64,000 bases of DNA, from contig JACKOW010000001.1 in assembly GCA_024234055.1 (NCBI GenBank), positions 278,501 through 342,500 on the forward strand. Reading direction: 5' to 3'. The notes beneath the pieces are model-generated. The model was not told the DNA's origin. It did not search any database and saw only the letters and a program-made list of their open reading frames with translations. The stretch's first letter is position 1. Every line of letters starts with the position of its first letter. A program made the translations under genes and the position numbers. The stretch is from Rhodanobacteraceae bacterium. GTDB lineage: Bacteria; Pseudomonadota; Gammaproteobacteria; Xanthomonadales; SZUA-5. Positions 26,237 to 33,722 of the stretch are shown here, piece after piece.

Positions 26237-27145
26237 ATGCCCGGCGGTGGCGTGCATGTCGACATCCCGAAGGATTTGGTGGGGGCGGCCGCGCGCCGGC
26301 GCTTGCTACCTTTCATTGGTTCGGGATTCTCAAAGAACATCAGTGCAGAATTCCCCGACTGGAAGGGCGTTGTCGACATTGCCGCGGATATTTTAAAGTT
26401 CGACCGGGATTTGCTTCGGATCCACGGCGATTATCTCCAAATCGCGGAGTATCTAGAAGTCGTGAATGGAGGGATCGGCGATCTGGCCAATAAGCTCGTT
26501 ACACTTATTGATGACGAAAGGATGTTTGATGTCGGCAAATCAAGGCCGCATTTGCTTTTGCCCTATCTGGACTGTGAGTCTATTTTTACGACCAATTGGG
26601 ACCGTTGGATCGAGCGCGCATTTGACGACCAAGGGTGGCCGTATTATCGCATTCGCAATACCGCCGATCTGGCCGACCCGACATTGAATCGCCCGCCGGC
26701 GTCGAATGTTCAGATTTTCGGAAAGGTCAAGTTTGATGCGACTCGATATAATCATCCGACTCGGGTTGTCAAGCTCCATGGCGACTTGTCCGACCACAGT
26801 TCTCTTCTGATAAAAGAAAGCGATTATTTTCGTCGTATGGACTTTGAGGATCCGCTTGATATAGATTTGCGAAGTAGGATTTACGGAAAATCGGTAATAT
26901 TCATTGGATATAGCTTCAGCGACCTCAATGTGCGGCTCATGTGGTCGAAATTGTGTCGCGTGCTCGCGAATACCAAAAAGCCTGCACAGTCCTTCTTTCT
27001 TACAGCGCAGCGTAATCCGGTCATGGAGCGGTTGCTCAGTGAGCAACATATTAACGTCGTCCAGCTTGACCCAATGAGGATCGGAGAGAATTTAACGTAT
27101 CTGCTTGAGTGCATACTCGACGCGCAGGAAAAAGGCAATGCGTAA
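26237..27145 (+). CDS. SIR2-like domain protein (defence-type)
   Basis: A 302-residue protein. The motifs of the SIR2_2-type fold are all present: RLLPFIGSGFSKN (about 22-34, NAD-binding glycine loop), IFTTNWDRWIERAF (TTNWD at 118-122), VVKLHGDLSDH (His181-Gly182) and SVIFIGYSFSDLNVRLMW near 225. In anti-phage systems (Thoeris, DSR, SIR2-HerA and others) such proteins degrade NAD+ once infection is sensed. I chose ATG 26237 over GTG 26216 because an AGGGGGGG stretch precedes it by about six bases. The region is AT-rich for this genome. The gene overlaps the next by eight bases. Confidence 0.8.
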   Translation: MPGGGVHVDIPKDLVGAAARRRLLPFIGSGFSKNISAEFPDWKGVVDIAADILKFDRDLLRIHGDYLQIAEYLEVVNGGIGDLANKLVTLIDDERMFDVGKSRPHLLLPYLDCESIFTTNWDRWIERAFDDQGWPYYRIRNTADLADPTLNRPPASNVQIFGKVKFDATRYNHPTRVVKLHGDLSDHSSLLIKESDYFRRMDFEDPLDIDLRSRIYGKSVIFIGYSFSDLNVRLMWSKLCRVLANTKKPAQSFFLTAQRNPVMERLLSEQHINVVQLDPMRIGENLTYLLECILDAQEKGNA

Positions 27146-27692
27146 GGTCTATTTCGTATCGCGCAACAAATACAAAATTCAAGAGATCCAGCCGTTCTTT
27201 GAGGACTACGACGTTCGCCTAGAAAATTACGAACTGGCGATCTCAGAGCTTCAAACTCTAGACTTTCGGCAAATCGTCACTGATAAGGTGCGCAAGGCCT
27301 TCGCTGCTGTCCGCCTGCCCGTGATGGTCGATCATTCTGGTCTTGCCTTGGACGCACTGAAGGGTTTTCCGGGTGGATTGACACAGTCCTTTTGGGATGC
27401 GGCCAGCGCCAGATTTTGTGAGCTTGTGAATACGCTCGGCGATGATGGGGCGGCTGCCATTTCGGCGCTAGCCTTCACGGATGGGAAGAACATCGCGACC
27501 GTCCACAAGGAAAAACGTGGAACGATTAGCGATCGACCAAGGCCTGGCAGGATTTTCGATTGGGACAGTGTATTCATTCCGGAGGGCTTGGATCGAGCCT
27601 ACTCTGAAATGACAATAGAAGAAAAGAACAAGATTTCTCAACGGGCGGTTGCGTTCCACGAGATGCTAGCGCACATTCAGGGGCGCCCTTAA
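27138..27692 (+). CDS. Ham1/RdgB-type non-canonical purine NTP pyrophosphatase
   Basis: A 184-residue protein. KVYFVSRNKYKIQEIQPFF is the N-terminal 'TgN.gK..E' substrate loop, with Ser instead of Thr. DFRQIVTDKVRKAF then VMVDHSGLALDALKGFPGG is the central 'eDsGL.vdaL.G.PG' motif with His in the second acidic position. GRIFDWDSVFIPEGLDRAYSEM is the C-terminal 'fgYDpiF.P....ktfaEm' motif, with FDWDSVF replacing the usual form. The family converts ITP/XTP to monophosphates. Its place in a SIR2 operon and the altered residues suggest a defence-adapted nucleotide hydrolase rather than housekeeping rdgB. It starts inside the SIR2 gene's end. Confidence 0.78.
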   Translation: MRKVYFVSRNKYKIQEIQPFFEDYDVRLENYELAISELQTLDFRQIVTDKVRKAFAAVRLPVMVDHSGLALDALKGFPGGLTQSFWDAASARFCELVNTLGDDGAAAISALAFTDGKNIATVHKEKRGTISDRPRPGRIFDWDSVFIPEGLDRAYSEMTIEEKNKISQRAVAFHEMLAHIQGRP

Positions 27693-27695
27693 CGC

Positions 27696-28322
27696 ATGTT
27701 ACATATCCACGTGAACGCATTTGAGATCAAGCCCACGACGACCACGGCGCTGGAGGCGATAGGGCTGCGTGCAGCCCCGTTCCTTGTCCAAGGAGCATCC
27801 GAAAGCAAATATGCGCCTCGGTCGCACCTGAGTTCCAAACTACAGGACGGCGCGGCGTTTCGTTCGTTATTCGATTTGTCGGCAGATATATTGGGGGGTG
27901 ACAATCAGTTTTCTGGATTTGTAGAGGGCGAGATGGTTTACAAGAAGACTGTGCTGGAGCCGGCTTCTGAATGTTTGGAGGTGAGATTCGGCGAACTTGT
28001 TTTTGAGCCTTGGCGGCGCTGGCGAGAGAGCGAAATTCACGTTGGCGTTTCTTCCGAGGCAGTACCGCTAGCGTGGCACCAAACGATGCTGGAAATGGGG
28101 TTTCACACGGCAATGGCGGAGCGGATCGGTGTAAAACGCACCATCTACACGATTCAAGGCTTTAAAGCGCCGATTGCAGAACTCTTCGAGGCGCTGGTGC
28201 GGTTTCTTCCGTATTCGGGGATTGGGGCTCCTTGTTCAATAAAGCTAGAGCGTTCTGCGCGACATTGGATATCACCCGGTTTTGAAAACTTCCCTCCTCA
28301 GCTAGTTGCGTTGGGTAGATGA
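27696..28322 (+). CDS. Orphan protein of the SIR2 operon
   Basis: A 208-residue protein I do not recognise. No signal peptide or membrane segment. The N-terminus MLHIHVNAFEIKPTTTTALE suggests a beta-strand start. A central SECLEVRFGELVFEPWRRWRE and AWHQTMLEMGFHTAMAERIG are notable, followed by TIYTIQGFKAPIAELFEALV. It starts three bases after the Ham1-type gene and overlaps the kinase gene by ATGA, so it is surely part of the operon. Low G+C like its neighbours. It may be a specificity or sensor subunit, but that is a guess from position only. Confidence 0.7.
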   Translation: MLHIHVNAFEIKPTTTTALEAIGLRAAPFLVQGASESKYAPRSHLSSKLQDGAAFRSLFDLSADILGGDNQFSGFVEGEMVYKKTVLEPASECLEVRFGELVFEPWRRWRESEIHVGVSSEAVPLAWHQTMLEMGFHTAMAERIGVKRTIYTIQGFKAPIAELFEALVRFLPYSGIGAPCSIKLERSARHWISPGFENFPPQLVALGR

Positions 28323-28882
28323 GTTCCGAACCGCTGAAGGTTTTCGCGCTCGTTGGTGCCGGTGGATCTGGCAAGAGTGAAGTGTATTCCAAAGTTTCCG
28401 CGCGGATTCACAAGTTCAAGGTTATGTATACCGATCTGGACCAATTAAAGCTGGACAATAGATTGGTCGTTTCAAAGTTTCGTTACGTTAGCTCGTGGAT
28501 CGAGGATGTGCTGAAGGTCGCAGAGATGCGGATAAAGGTTTGCCTTTCCGACCGGTGTCCGTACGACACAGCTTCCTTTGTAAAGCCGTCGGATCAATTG
28601 TTTGAAATCTACCGCGAGGCTATGAATGAACTTCGTGCTCGCTCAATCGAGGTGCAGACCATCTACGTCTATGCGCCCTTCGATATCATCAAAGAGCGTG
28701 TGGCGAGGCGGCTCATGTCAGAGACATGGCGCCGACAATATCACGAGAATGATGAGGCTTTGTTGCTCAAGACGTTTAACTTCTTTGAAAGCAGACGTGG
28801 TTTTTGGGATCATATCGTAGATAATAGCGGTGATGTGATTTCCTCGGCTAGGAAGGTCGAGACAATCTTGGGTCTTCCCTAA
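28319..28882 (+). CDS. P-loop NTPase, nucleoside/nucleotide-kinase-like
   Basis: A 187-residue protein with Walker A GAGGSGKS (13-20) after VFALV, a DLDQLKLDN segment, then KVCLSDRCPYDTASFV with a DR pair like the DRx motif of (deoxy)nucleoside and small-molecule kinases. TIYVYAPFDIIKERVARRLM is the expected strand-helix, followed by an arginine-rich lid with ETWRRQYHENDEALLLKTFNFFE. It is probably a phosphotransferase on a nucleotide or a small metabolite. As last gene of the SIR2/Ham1 operon, a role in making or marking a nucleotide signal is possible (inference). Confidence 0.72.
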   Translation: MSSEPLKVFALVGAGGSGKSEVYSKVSARIHKFKVMYTDLDQLKLDNRLVVSKFRYVSSWIEDVLKVAEMRIKVCLSDRCPYDTASFVKPSDQLFEIYREAMNELRARSIEVQTIYVYAPFDIIKERVARRLMSETWRRQYHENDEALLLKTFNFFESRRGFWDHIVDNSGDVISSARKVETILGLP

Positions 28883-29034
28883 GATCCGATCTGAGCACGT
28901 ATGGACGCCTACGTCTTGTCTCTCGGCTACCCTGGTGGCCGGGTTTGCTTTGTGCGCTGCTGACGTGGTTTGGTTTTCGCGTGTTGTCGACCATCGAGGT
29001 GCCCGTGGCAAGCTCGGGTGCCGAGTCGGGTCCG

Positions 29035-29496
29035 ATGGTCATCCGGCAAGGTGTGCGGGTCGGATTGCTTTGCTTCGCGTGTTTCTCGCCTGCCCCGCTC
29101 CAGGCGCAAACCTGCGATCAGGAAGCATGCATCAGTCTGTTTGAATCAGCTGGCAATGTGATGGCTGAAGTCGCATCTGCCGACCAAACCAAGCATTATG
29201 GTTTCTCTGCGGTTGATATCGATATTCCCTTCCAAGACCGTCCGATTTTGATTTCCGAGTTCAACGCGGCAGGATTTTCCTGCAACGGAGGCCTCGGTGT
29301 TCCTCAAGGGACCGCCGGTGCCGGCGGCCAGACCTACAGTACGTCCATGACCTGTTCCTTCCAGAACTCGAACGGCCAGACCTGGAGGGTTACGGTCACG
29401 ATCAGCTGGATGTACAACGCCGCGCTTGGCAAGTGGGAAATCGCCGACATTGTCACCAGCGCGAAGTTGATCAAAGGCGGAAACCAGGTTCAGTAG
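29035..29496 (+). CDS. Small secreted protein, unknown
   Basis: A 153-residue protein. I chose ATG 29035 because it begins a normal signal peptide: MVIRQGVRVGLLCFACFSPA then PLQAQ, with cleavage probably after AQA/Q. The mature part has four cysteines (CDQEAC, SCNGG, TCSF) and a beta-rich, Gly-rich middle (GVPQGTAGAGGQ), suggesting a small disulphide-bonded periplasmic protein. No family is recognised. It follows the defence-like operon after ~150 bases and precedes a broken RAYT transposase. Its composition is closer to the host average. Confidence 0.6.
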   Translation: MVIRQGVRVGLLCFACFSPAPLQAQTCDQEACISLFESAGNVMAEVASADQTKHYGFSAVDIDIPFQDRPILISEFNAAGFSCNGGLGVPQGTAGAGGQTYSTSMTCSFQNSNGQTWRVTVTISWMYNAALGKWEIADIVTSAKLIKGGNQVQ

Positions 29497-29811
29497 GTGG
29501 CCAATGGAGTTCGCGCGCCGGCCTGCGCCGACGCGCGGACTTTCGATTGCGTCTCTCGCTGCGTGCGGCGTGCGTTTCTATGCGGCGAGGATCGGTTGAC
29601 GGGTCGCTCCTTCGAGCACCAATGGGTTGAGGATCGTATCCATCAACTGGCGGACATCTTTGGTGTCGCAGTCTGGGGCTATGCAGTGATGAGCAACCAC
29701 CCCCGATCAAGTCTGCAAGGGTCGATTCTGGGAAGGCCGATTCAAGTGTCAGGTACGTAAGCTTTCGCCGCGCCCCATTCTTGCGCAACTCGTGGTCTTT
29801 CAGGCAAAGAC

Positions 29812-31296
29812 TCAGATCGGCAATAGCGCCTCGTAGCGCGCATTGGCGTCGCTGCTTTCTGGGTCGATCAGCGGCAGCTCGCGCATGGTGCGGGTGAGGT
29901 AGCCAAGTGGCTCCAGTCCGTTGGCTTTGGCGGTTTCGATCAGACTCAGTAGCGTGGCGGTGACTTCACCGCTTCGCTCATTGCCGACGAACAGGTAGTT
30001 CTTGCGTCCGATGGCTGCCAATCGGAGGGCGCGCTCGGCGGCGTTGTTGTCCAGCTTCAGGCGACCGTCATCGAGGTAGCGCGCGAACGCGTCCCAGTGA
30101 TTGATCAGATAGTTCATCGCCCGCGCGGTCGGTGCTGCCGGCGCCAGCTTGGGTCGGTGCTTCTCCAACCAGGTCTTGATCTCGTCGACAATCGGTTTGG
30201 CCAACTGTTCGCGGCGCTTCCTGATCTCGTCGGGGATCAGTTTGTCTTCGCGCGCCTTGCGCTCAATGGCAAACAGCGCGTTGATCTGCTCGACGGCCTC
30301 GTGGGCCAGCACGCGGGTTGGGGCGTGCTCGGCGATCTCGTAGAACTTGCGCCGGGCGTGGGCCCAGCAGGCCACTTCCTGGATATGCGGGTTCTGGCGA
30401 TATAACTCGTCGTAGTTGCTCGCCGCATCGGCATGCAGATAGCCGCTCCAGCCTTTCAGGAACTGGCGCACGTGCTCGCCGGCCTTGGTCGGCGTGAAGT
30501 GGTACAGGATGATCGGTGGCTCCTCGCCGGCACTCGACAGGTAAGTCCACATGCGCATCTTGCGGGTCTGTTCCTTGGCCAGACAGGGCATCGTGGTCTC
30601 GTCGACATGCAATTCGCTGCGCCTGAGCAGATGTTGCTGCAGGTGCACCCACAAGGGCTTCAGCGCCGTACCGCCAGTCAATACCGCCTCGCACATCGTG
30701 CTGATCGGCAAGGTCACGCCCTGGCGCTGGTAGATCTCGCGCTGGCGGTTCAGCGGCAGGTGGTCGTCGTACTTGGCCACCATGATCTGCGCGATGAAGC
30801 TCTCGTCATAGATGCCGCCGGTGATCAGACGCGGCGGCAGTTTGGCCGAGACCACACCCATCTCCGGCACCTTCGGGTGCGCGTATTTCTCGACCTCGAT
30901 GCGGCGCACATAAAAGCGGCCTGGTGTGTAGGCCAGGCGGTCGCTGGTCTCCACACCGATTTTCACCAGGCCTTCGATCTCGGCCGCCGGCGGCGTGATC
31001 GTCTCGACCTCCACCGGCAGGTTCTCGGGAATCTGCATCCGCTGCGAGGCTTTGCGCGGCGGCTTGCCCGGGGTCTTGGACTCCGACGGCGGCGTGCTCG
31101 GTTCCTCGACCGGCAAGGTCGTCAGATCGAACAGCGCACCCTGCAGGTCCAGATGCTCGCTGGCTTCCGATTGGCGACCGAACAGGCGCTTCTTGAGGAT
31201 CGCCAACTCCAAAGTCAGCTTCTCGATCAGCGCCGACTGCAACTTGATCTGCTCGCGCAGAGCGGTGTTTTCGGCGAGGGCGGCTTCCAAAGTCAT
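29812..31296 (-). CDS. tnpC: IS66 transposase TnpC
   Basis: A 494-residue transposase. The N-terminus is a coiled-coil (ALAENTALREQIKLQSALIEKL), then a Pro-rich linker and a zinc-ribbon-like/DUF-type region. The DDE core shows LHVDETTMPC, GYLHADAASNYDELY, EVACWAHARRKFYEI and, with the catalytic Glu, LDNNAAERALR. The C-terminus has YLFVGNERSGEVTATLLSLI, standard for IS66. The frame extends to an ATG at 31344, but MTLEAALAEN at 31296 is the usual family start. It moves the element by cut or copy of its terminal repeats with TnpA and TnpB. Confidence 0.92.
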   Translation of the reverse strand: MTLEAALAENTALREQIKLQSALIEKLTLELAILKKRLFGRQSEASEHLDLQGALFDLTTLPVEEPSTPPSESKTPGKPPRKASQRMQIPENLPVEVETITPPAAEIEGLVKIGVETSDRLAYTPGRFYVRRIEVEKYAHPKVPEMGVVSAKLPPRLITGGIYDESFIAQIMVAKYDDHLPLNRQREIYQRQGVTLPISTMCEAVLTGGTALKPLWVHLQQHLLRRSELHVDETTMPCLAKEQTRKMRMWTYLSSAGEEPPIILYHFTPTKAGEHVRQFLKGWSGYLHADAASNYDELYRQNPHIQEVACWAHARRKFYEIAEHAPTRVLAHEAVEQINALFAIERKAREDKLIPDEIRKRREQLAKPIVDEIKTWLEKHRPKLAPAAPTARAMNYLINHWDAFARYLDDGRLKLDNNAAERALRLAAIGRKNYLFVGNERSGEVTATLLSLIETAKANGLEPLGYLTRTMRELPLIDPESSDANARYEALLPI

Positions 31297-31371
31297 GCTG
31301 CCCACAATGCCCTCGCGCGCCCGCGTACGCGAGGGCAAAGCCATGAAATATCTGGGCTTTTTAATGGCGCC

Positions 31372-31731
31372 TCAAGCCACTCGCTCAAACCGCACCGGCT
31401 TCAGGCGGCGAACCGACAAATCCACCCCCTCCAGCACCAGACGCAGATCCGCTTCGCTCAGTTCACCGGCAGACACCGACGCAAACCGGCCCCGCTCCAG
31501 GCGTTTGTACATCAACCACCAACCATGGCGGTCGTACCAGAGGATCTTCACCTTGTCGCGGCCGCGGTTGAAAAACACATGCGCCGACGACAACGCCCTC
31601 AGCGGACCGAGGCTCGCCTGCACCCGCAGCGACAAGCCATCAATGCCCAGCCGGAAATCCACCGCCTGGGCACACACGCACACCGGCAACCCGCCCACCA
31701 TCAGCGCAAACCCATCGAGCGAAATCGCCAA
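31372..31731 (-). CDS. tnpB: IS66 accessory protein TnpB
   Basis: A 119-residue protein with the IS66 Orf2 signature: IDGLSLRVQASLG, then HVFFNRGRDKVKILWYDRHGWWLMYKRLERGRF. The second segment, 'vFvFrnRrrdriKiL.wd..Gf.l.yKRLe.G.F', is diagnostic. It is required for IS66 transposition although its biochemical role is unclear. It overlaps tnpA in another frame. Confidence 0.9.
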   Translation of the reverse strand: MAISLDGFALMVGGLPVCVCAQAVDFRLGIDGLSLRVQASLGPLRALSSAHVFFNRGRDKVKILWYDRHGWWLMYKRLERGRFASVSAGELSEADLRLVLEGVDLSVRRLKPVRFERVA

Positions 31732-31901
31732 GTACCGCCAGCGAGATCACGACATAACCGATTGCGCCACGCCATGAACGTGGCATACGACCAACCCTGC
31801 GACCGACAATACGCCGCAGCGCTCAAGCCGCTCGCCGAAGCCGCCGAGATCCGCATGAACCACACCACCGAACCCAACCGCTGACGCTGCGCCATCGACA
31901 T
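31701..31901 (-). CDS. tnpA: IS66 accessory protein TnpA (short)
   Basis: A 66-residue protein with SAAAYCRSQGWSYATFMAWRNRL, the helix-turn-helix-like segment of IS66 Orf1 ('s...fC...gis..tl..Wr.rl'). It is shorter than typical Orf1 proteins and overlaps tnpB by 31 bases. It is the first gene at the element's right end. Confidence 0.75.
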   Translation of the reverse strand: MSMAQRQRLGSVVWFMRISAASASGLSAAAYCRSQGWSYATFMAWRNRLCRDLAGGTWRFRSMGLR

Positions 31902-32173
31902 CCTCCAAACAAACTTGGGGATCGACAGACTTCAGCATCCGAAGGCGCTGCGCCAGATTGGGGTCGGGCGAATGGATACTCAGGTACGGCCCTGTGCCCG
32001 CGGTGCTGCGGCGCATGGGCTATCGACCGGAAAACTGGACCCGCCAGGTGCTGGCCGTGAAATCAGACTACAACCGGGCGATCGGTGCAGTGGAGTGTCT
32101 GGTCGAGAAAGCCGCAAAGATCGGCCAGCGCTGGTTGCGAGGCATAACCACGGCCAGGCGGTTGGCGGCGTAA

Positions 32174-32391
32174 TTGCAGAAAGATGCAGGTTGTCTGCTG
32201 GAAACTCTGCATTGGTATCCCACCTTGCCGAATCCCGACCCAGTTCCTCCAGGCACGGCAGCCGGCTGCGTCAAAAGACGCCGAAACCGGTGCGCCCGGA
32301 CGTCTCCACTTTCACGACGAACTTTGATGATGAGAAGCGGCGCGCCGTTGTCGCGGATGATTGAAAGGGGAGATCTTGGGTGTCCTGCTTC
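32174..32391 (+). repeat. RAYT-unit 3' flank, copy A
   Basis: It starts right after the pseudogene's stop (TTGCAGAAAGATGCAGGTTG) and runs to GTCCTGCTTCCGT. The same ~180-220 bases follow the other two RAYT copies (34689-34911 and 42459-42645), so they move with the transposase gene. It includes AAACTCTGCATTGGTATCCC and CCGGACGTCTCCACTTTCAC. Confidence 0.85.
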
Positions 32392-32508
32392 CGTGGGTGC
32401 TGCTTCCGACAGATGCGGTCCGCTGCGCTCACCATCATCCTACCGCGTCATGGCACCTCAGGCGGGTTGGCCGATCTCCTCGATTTTACCGCCCATATCG
32501 ATTCGCGG

Positions 32509-32904
32509 CTATTCGCCGTCGTCGTCGAAACTATCGTCGATTTCATCAAAACCGTTGTCGTCAGCTTCCTGCCAACTACCCTCGTCGCTAGTGTTGGCGT
32601 TGTCAGGAGGAGTCGGGCTAGAGGACTCATTCTGTATGATCTGCGCACGCAAACCCCGTTTTTCAGACACTGCACGGAACGTGACGCTATCACCAACCTG
32701 CACAGGATCAATCAAATCGGAAGAGTGAAAATACATGAGATCGCCCGCAGTGTCGCGAATAACGCCGCCGCCTTTCTCCGCATCCCACTGCACCACCGTG
32801 CCCTTGTGATTAGCGAAGGCGAAATCGGACAGGCCGATTCCCAAGCACAGACAGACTGCCAGCACGAGCCGGCGGCGCAGCAGGGTATTGATTTCGGTGC
32901 CCAT
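32509..32904 (-). CDS. Exported cold-shock-domain-like protein
   Basis: A 131-residue protein. The start MGTEINTLLRRRLVLAVCLC continues LGIGLSDFAFA, a signal peptide. A ~60-residue CSD-like beta-barrel follows: KGTVVQWDAEKGGGVIRD corresponds to the RNP1 region (KGFGFI in CspA, here KGGGVI) and LMYFHSSDL to RNP2 (VFVHFS). The aromatic RNA-stacking residues are mostly lost. The tail is very acidic (ADDNGFDEIDDSFDDDGE). Export plus lost RNA-binding residues argue for a periplasmic role other than RNA chaperoning, possibly ligand or cation binding. It lies alone between RAYT copies. Confidence 0.65.
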   Translation of the reverse strand: MGTEINTLLRRRLVLAVCLCLGIGLSDFAFANHKGTVVQWDAEKGGGVIRDTAGDLMYFHSSDLIDPVQVGDSVTFRAVSEKRGLRAQIIQNESSSPTPPDNANTSDEGSWQEADDNGFDEIDDSFDDDGE

Positions 32905-33261
32905 GAGCTGAGGTCCCTTGGCTGATCGAAGTGTGAGCATAGCCAATGGGCGCTCGGGTAGCGGCCGCATGCTGGGATTGTTTGTAACCAGCGCCGGCTA
33001 GCAGCCTGTCGGGCATCGGCATCTGGAAAGAGGAGGCAGGAATTGAGCCGCTGCTGGCGCACAGCGCGTCCGGGTGGCGGCGCCGCCTACCGCGTCCAAC
33101 TGAGGCTTCCTGGATGACGGCGACAAGAAAAGGCGGGTCAGAAAGCGGAGATCCGGTTTCCAGGTTCAACCGAGGAAAAGTGGCTGTCCGGCGCGTTGCC
33201 GTTTTTTGCGGTCCCGTGACTTGCAGCCTTGGCGATGGATTGGTTCAAGTTGAAGCCCAAC
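32905..33261. other. Intergenic stretch with nothing recognised
   Basis: No gene, tRNA or known repeat was seen. It includes the upstream region of the cold-shock-like gene (minus strand) and the downstream side of the degV fragment. A TTTTTTGCGGTCCCG run at about 33203 could be part of a terminator. Confidence 0.3.
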
Positions 33262-33560
33262 TCAAGTCAAGTCATCCACGCTGCCGATCGGCGCACGCGC
33301 TGTCGCGAAGGCAATCGACAGCGAGCCCGGGCCGACGTTGGCCACGCCGGTGATGCCCATCGTTGCCGTCAACAGCCGCACACCGTAGCGCTGGCAAGCC
33401 GCCTCCAGGTCGCGGTACGCAGCGAGTTGTTGCAGTTCCTGCTCCGGGCCACCGTATACGACGCTGATCTGTGGCACCTGCAAGCCCTCACCCATCGCCT
33501 GCTTGGCCGCATCGACGACGCGGGCGACACCACGCGTGAAGCCGCGAATACGCTCGGAGA
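33262..33560 (-). pseudogene. DegV-family C-terminal fragment
   Basis: About 98 codons reading RGFTRGVARVVDAAKQAMGE ... QISVVYGGPEQELQQLAAYR ... GVRLLTATMGITGVANVGPG, then SLSIAFA. The last part ('S.mg.t..vn.GPGaLs.AFa') is the fatty-acid-binding C-terminus of DegV proteins. The frame's upstream side enters the short tandem repeats of RAYT copy B at about 33560, and the N-terminal ~190 residues are nowhere in the window. It was evidently cut by insertion or rearrangement with the RAYT unit. Confidence 0.55.
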
Positions 33561-33665
33561 CTTGGACTCGGAGACTTGGACACCCATTTTGTGACGGAGA
33601 CTTGGACACCCATTTTGTAGGTGGACGGAGACTTGGACGGAGACTTGGACACCCATTTTGTAGGA
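33557..33665. repeat. Short direct repeats at the left end of RAYT copy B
   Basis: Three copies of GAGACTTGGACACCCATTTT, with extra GGAGACTTGGAC words between, end at an AGGATTTTTCCT palindrome. Related GGAGGCTTGGAC words precede RAYT copy C (about 41988-42050). These look like the left-end sequence recognised by the RAYT. Confidence 0.75.
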
Positions 33666-33722
33666 TTTTTCCTACAGACGCCGGCGTCGTTTTCCGACTG
33701 ACAGGCGGCAGAGCGGGGGTGA

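Larger units (their letters stand above)
29757..31979. mobile_element. Complete IS66-family insertion sequence
   Basis: A 2223-bp element. It is flanked by the 8-bp direct repeat TCAGGTAC (29749-29756 and 31980-31987), the target duplication length expected for IS66. The left end GTAAGCTTTCGCCGCGCC and the reverse complement of the right end GTATCCATTCGCCCGACC are imperfect inverted repeats, about 23 of 32 bases by eye. It carries tnpA, tnpB and tnpC on the minus strand, all apparently intact. It sits inside a RAYT pseudogene. Confidence 0.9.
29540..32173 (+). pseudogene. RAYT transposase copy A, internally deleted and split by IS66
   Basis: The left part (29540-29756) matches the intact RAYT gene at 33723-34688 from CVSRCVRRAFLCGEDRLTGR to the MSNH of the HUH motif. 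It then jumps to the CKGRFWEGRFKCQV region, so the catalytic His and about 80 codons are lost. The IS66 element follows with an 8-bp target duplication. The right part (31988-32173) resumes at PVPAVLRRMGYRPENWTRQV and keeps the original stop. Relative to the intact copy another ~280 bases are missing at the junction. It is non-functional, and the order of events is deletion first or together with the IS insertion. Confidence 0.85.

Noticed and set aside
30433..31884. Open frame of 483 codons on the plus strand inside IS66
   Set aside because: Antisense to tnpC, tnpB and tnpA, which carry clear family motifs.
33557..33665. Direct repeats resembling a small CRISPR array
   Set aside because: The repeats have no uniform spacers, they recur near another RAYT copy, and no cas genes are present.
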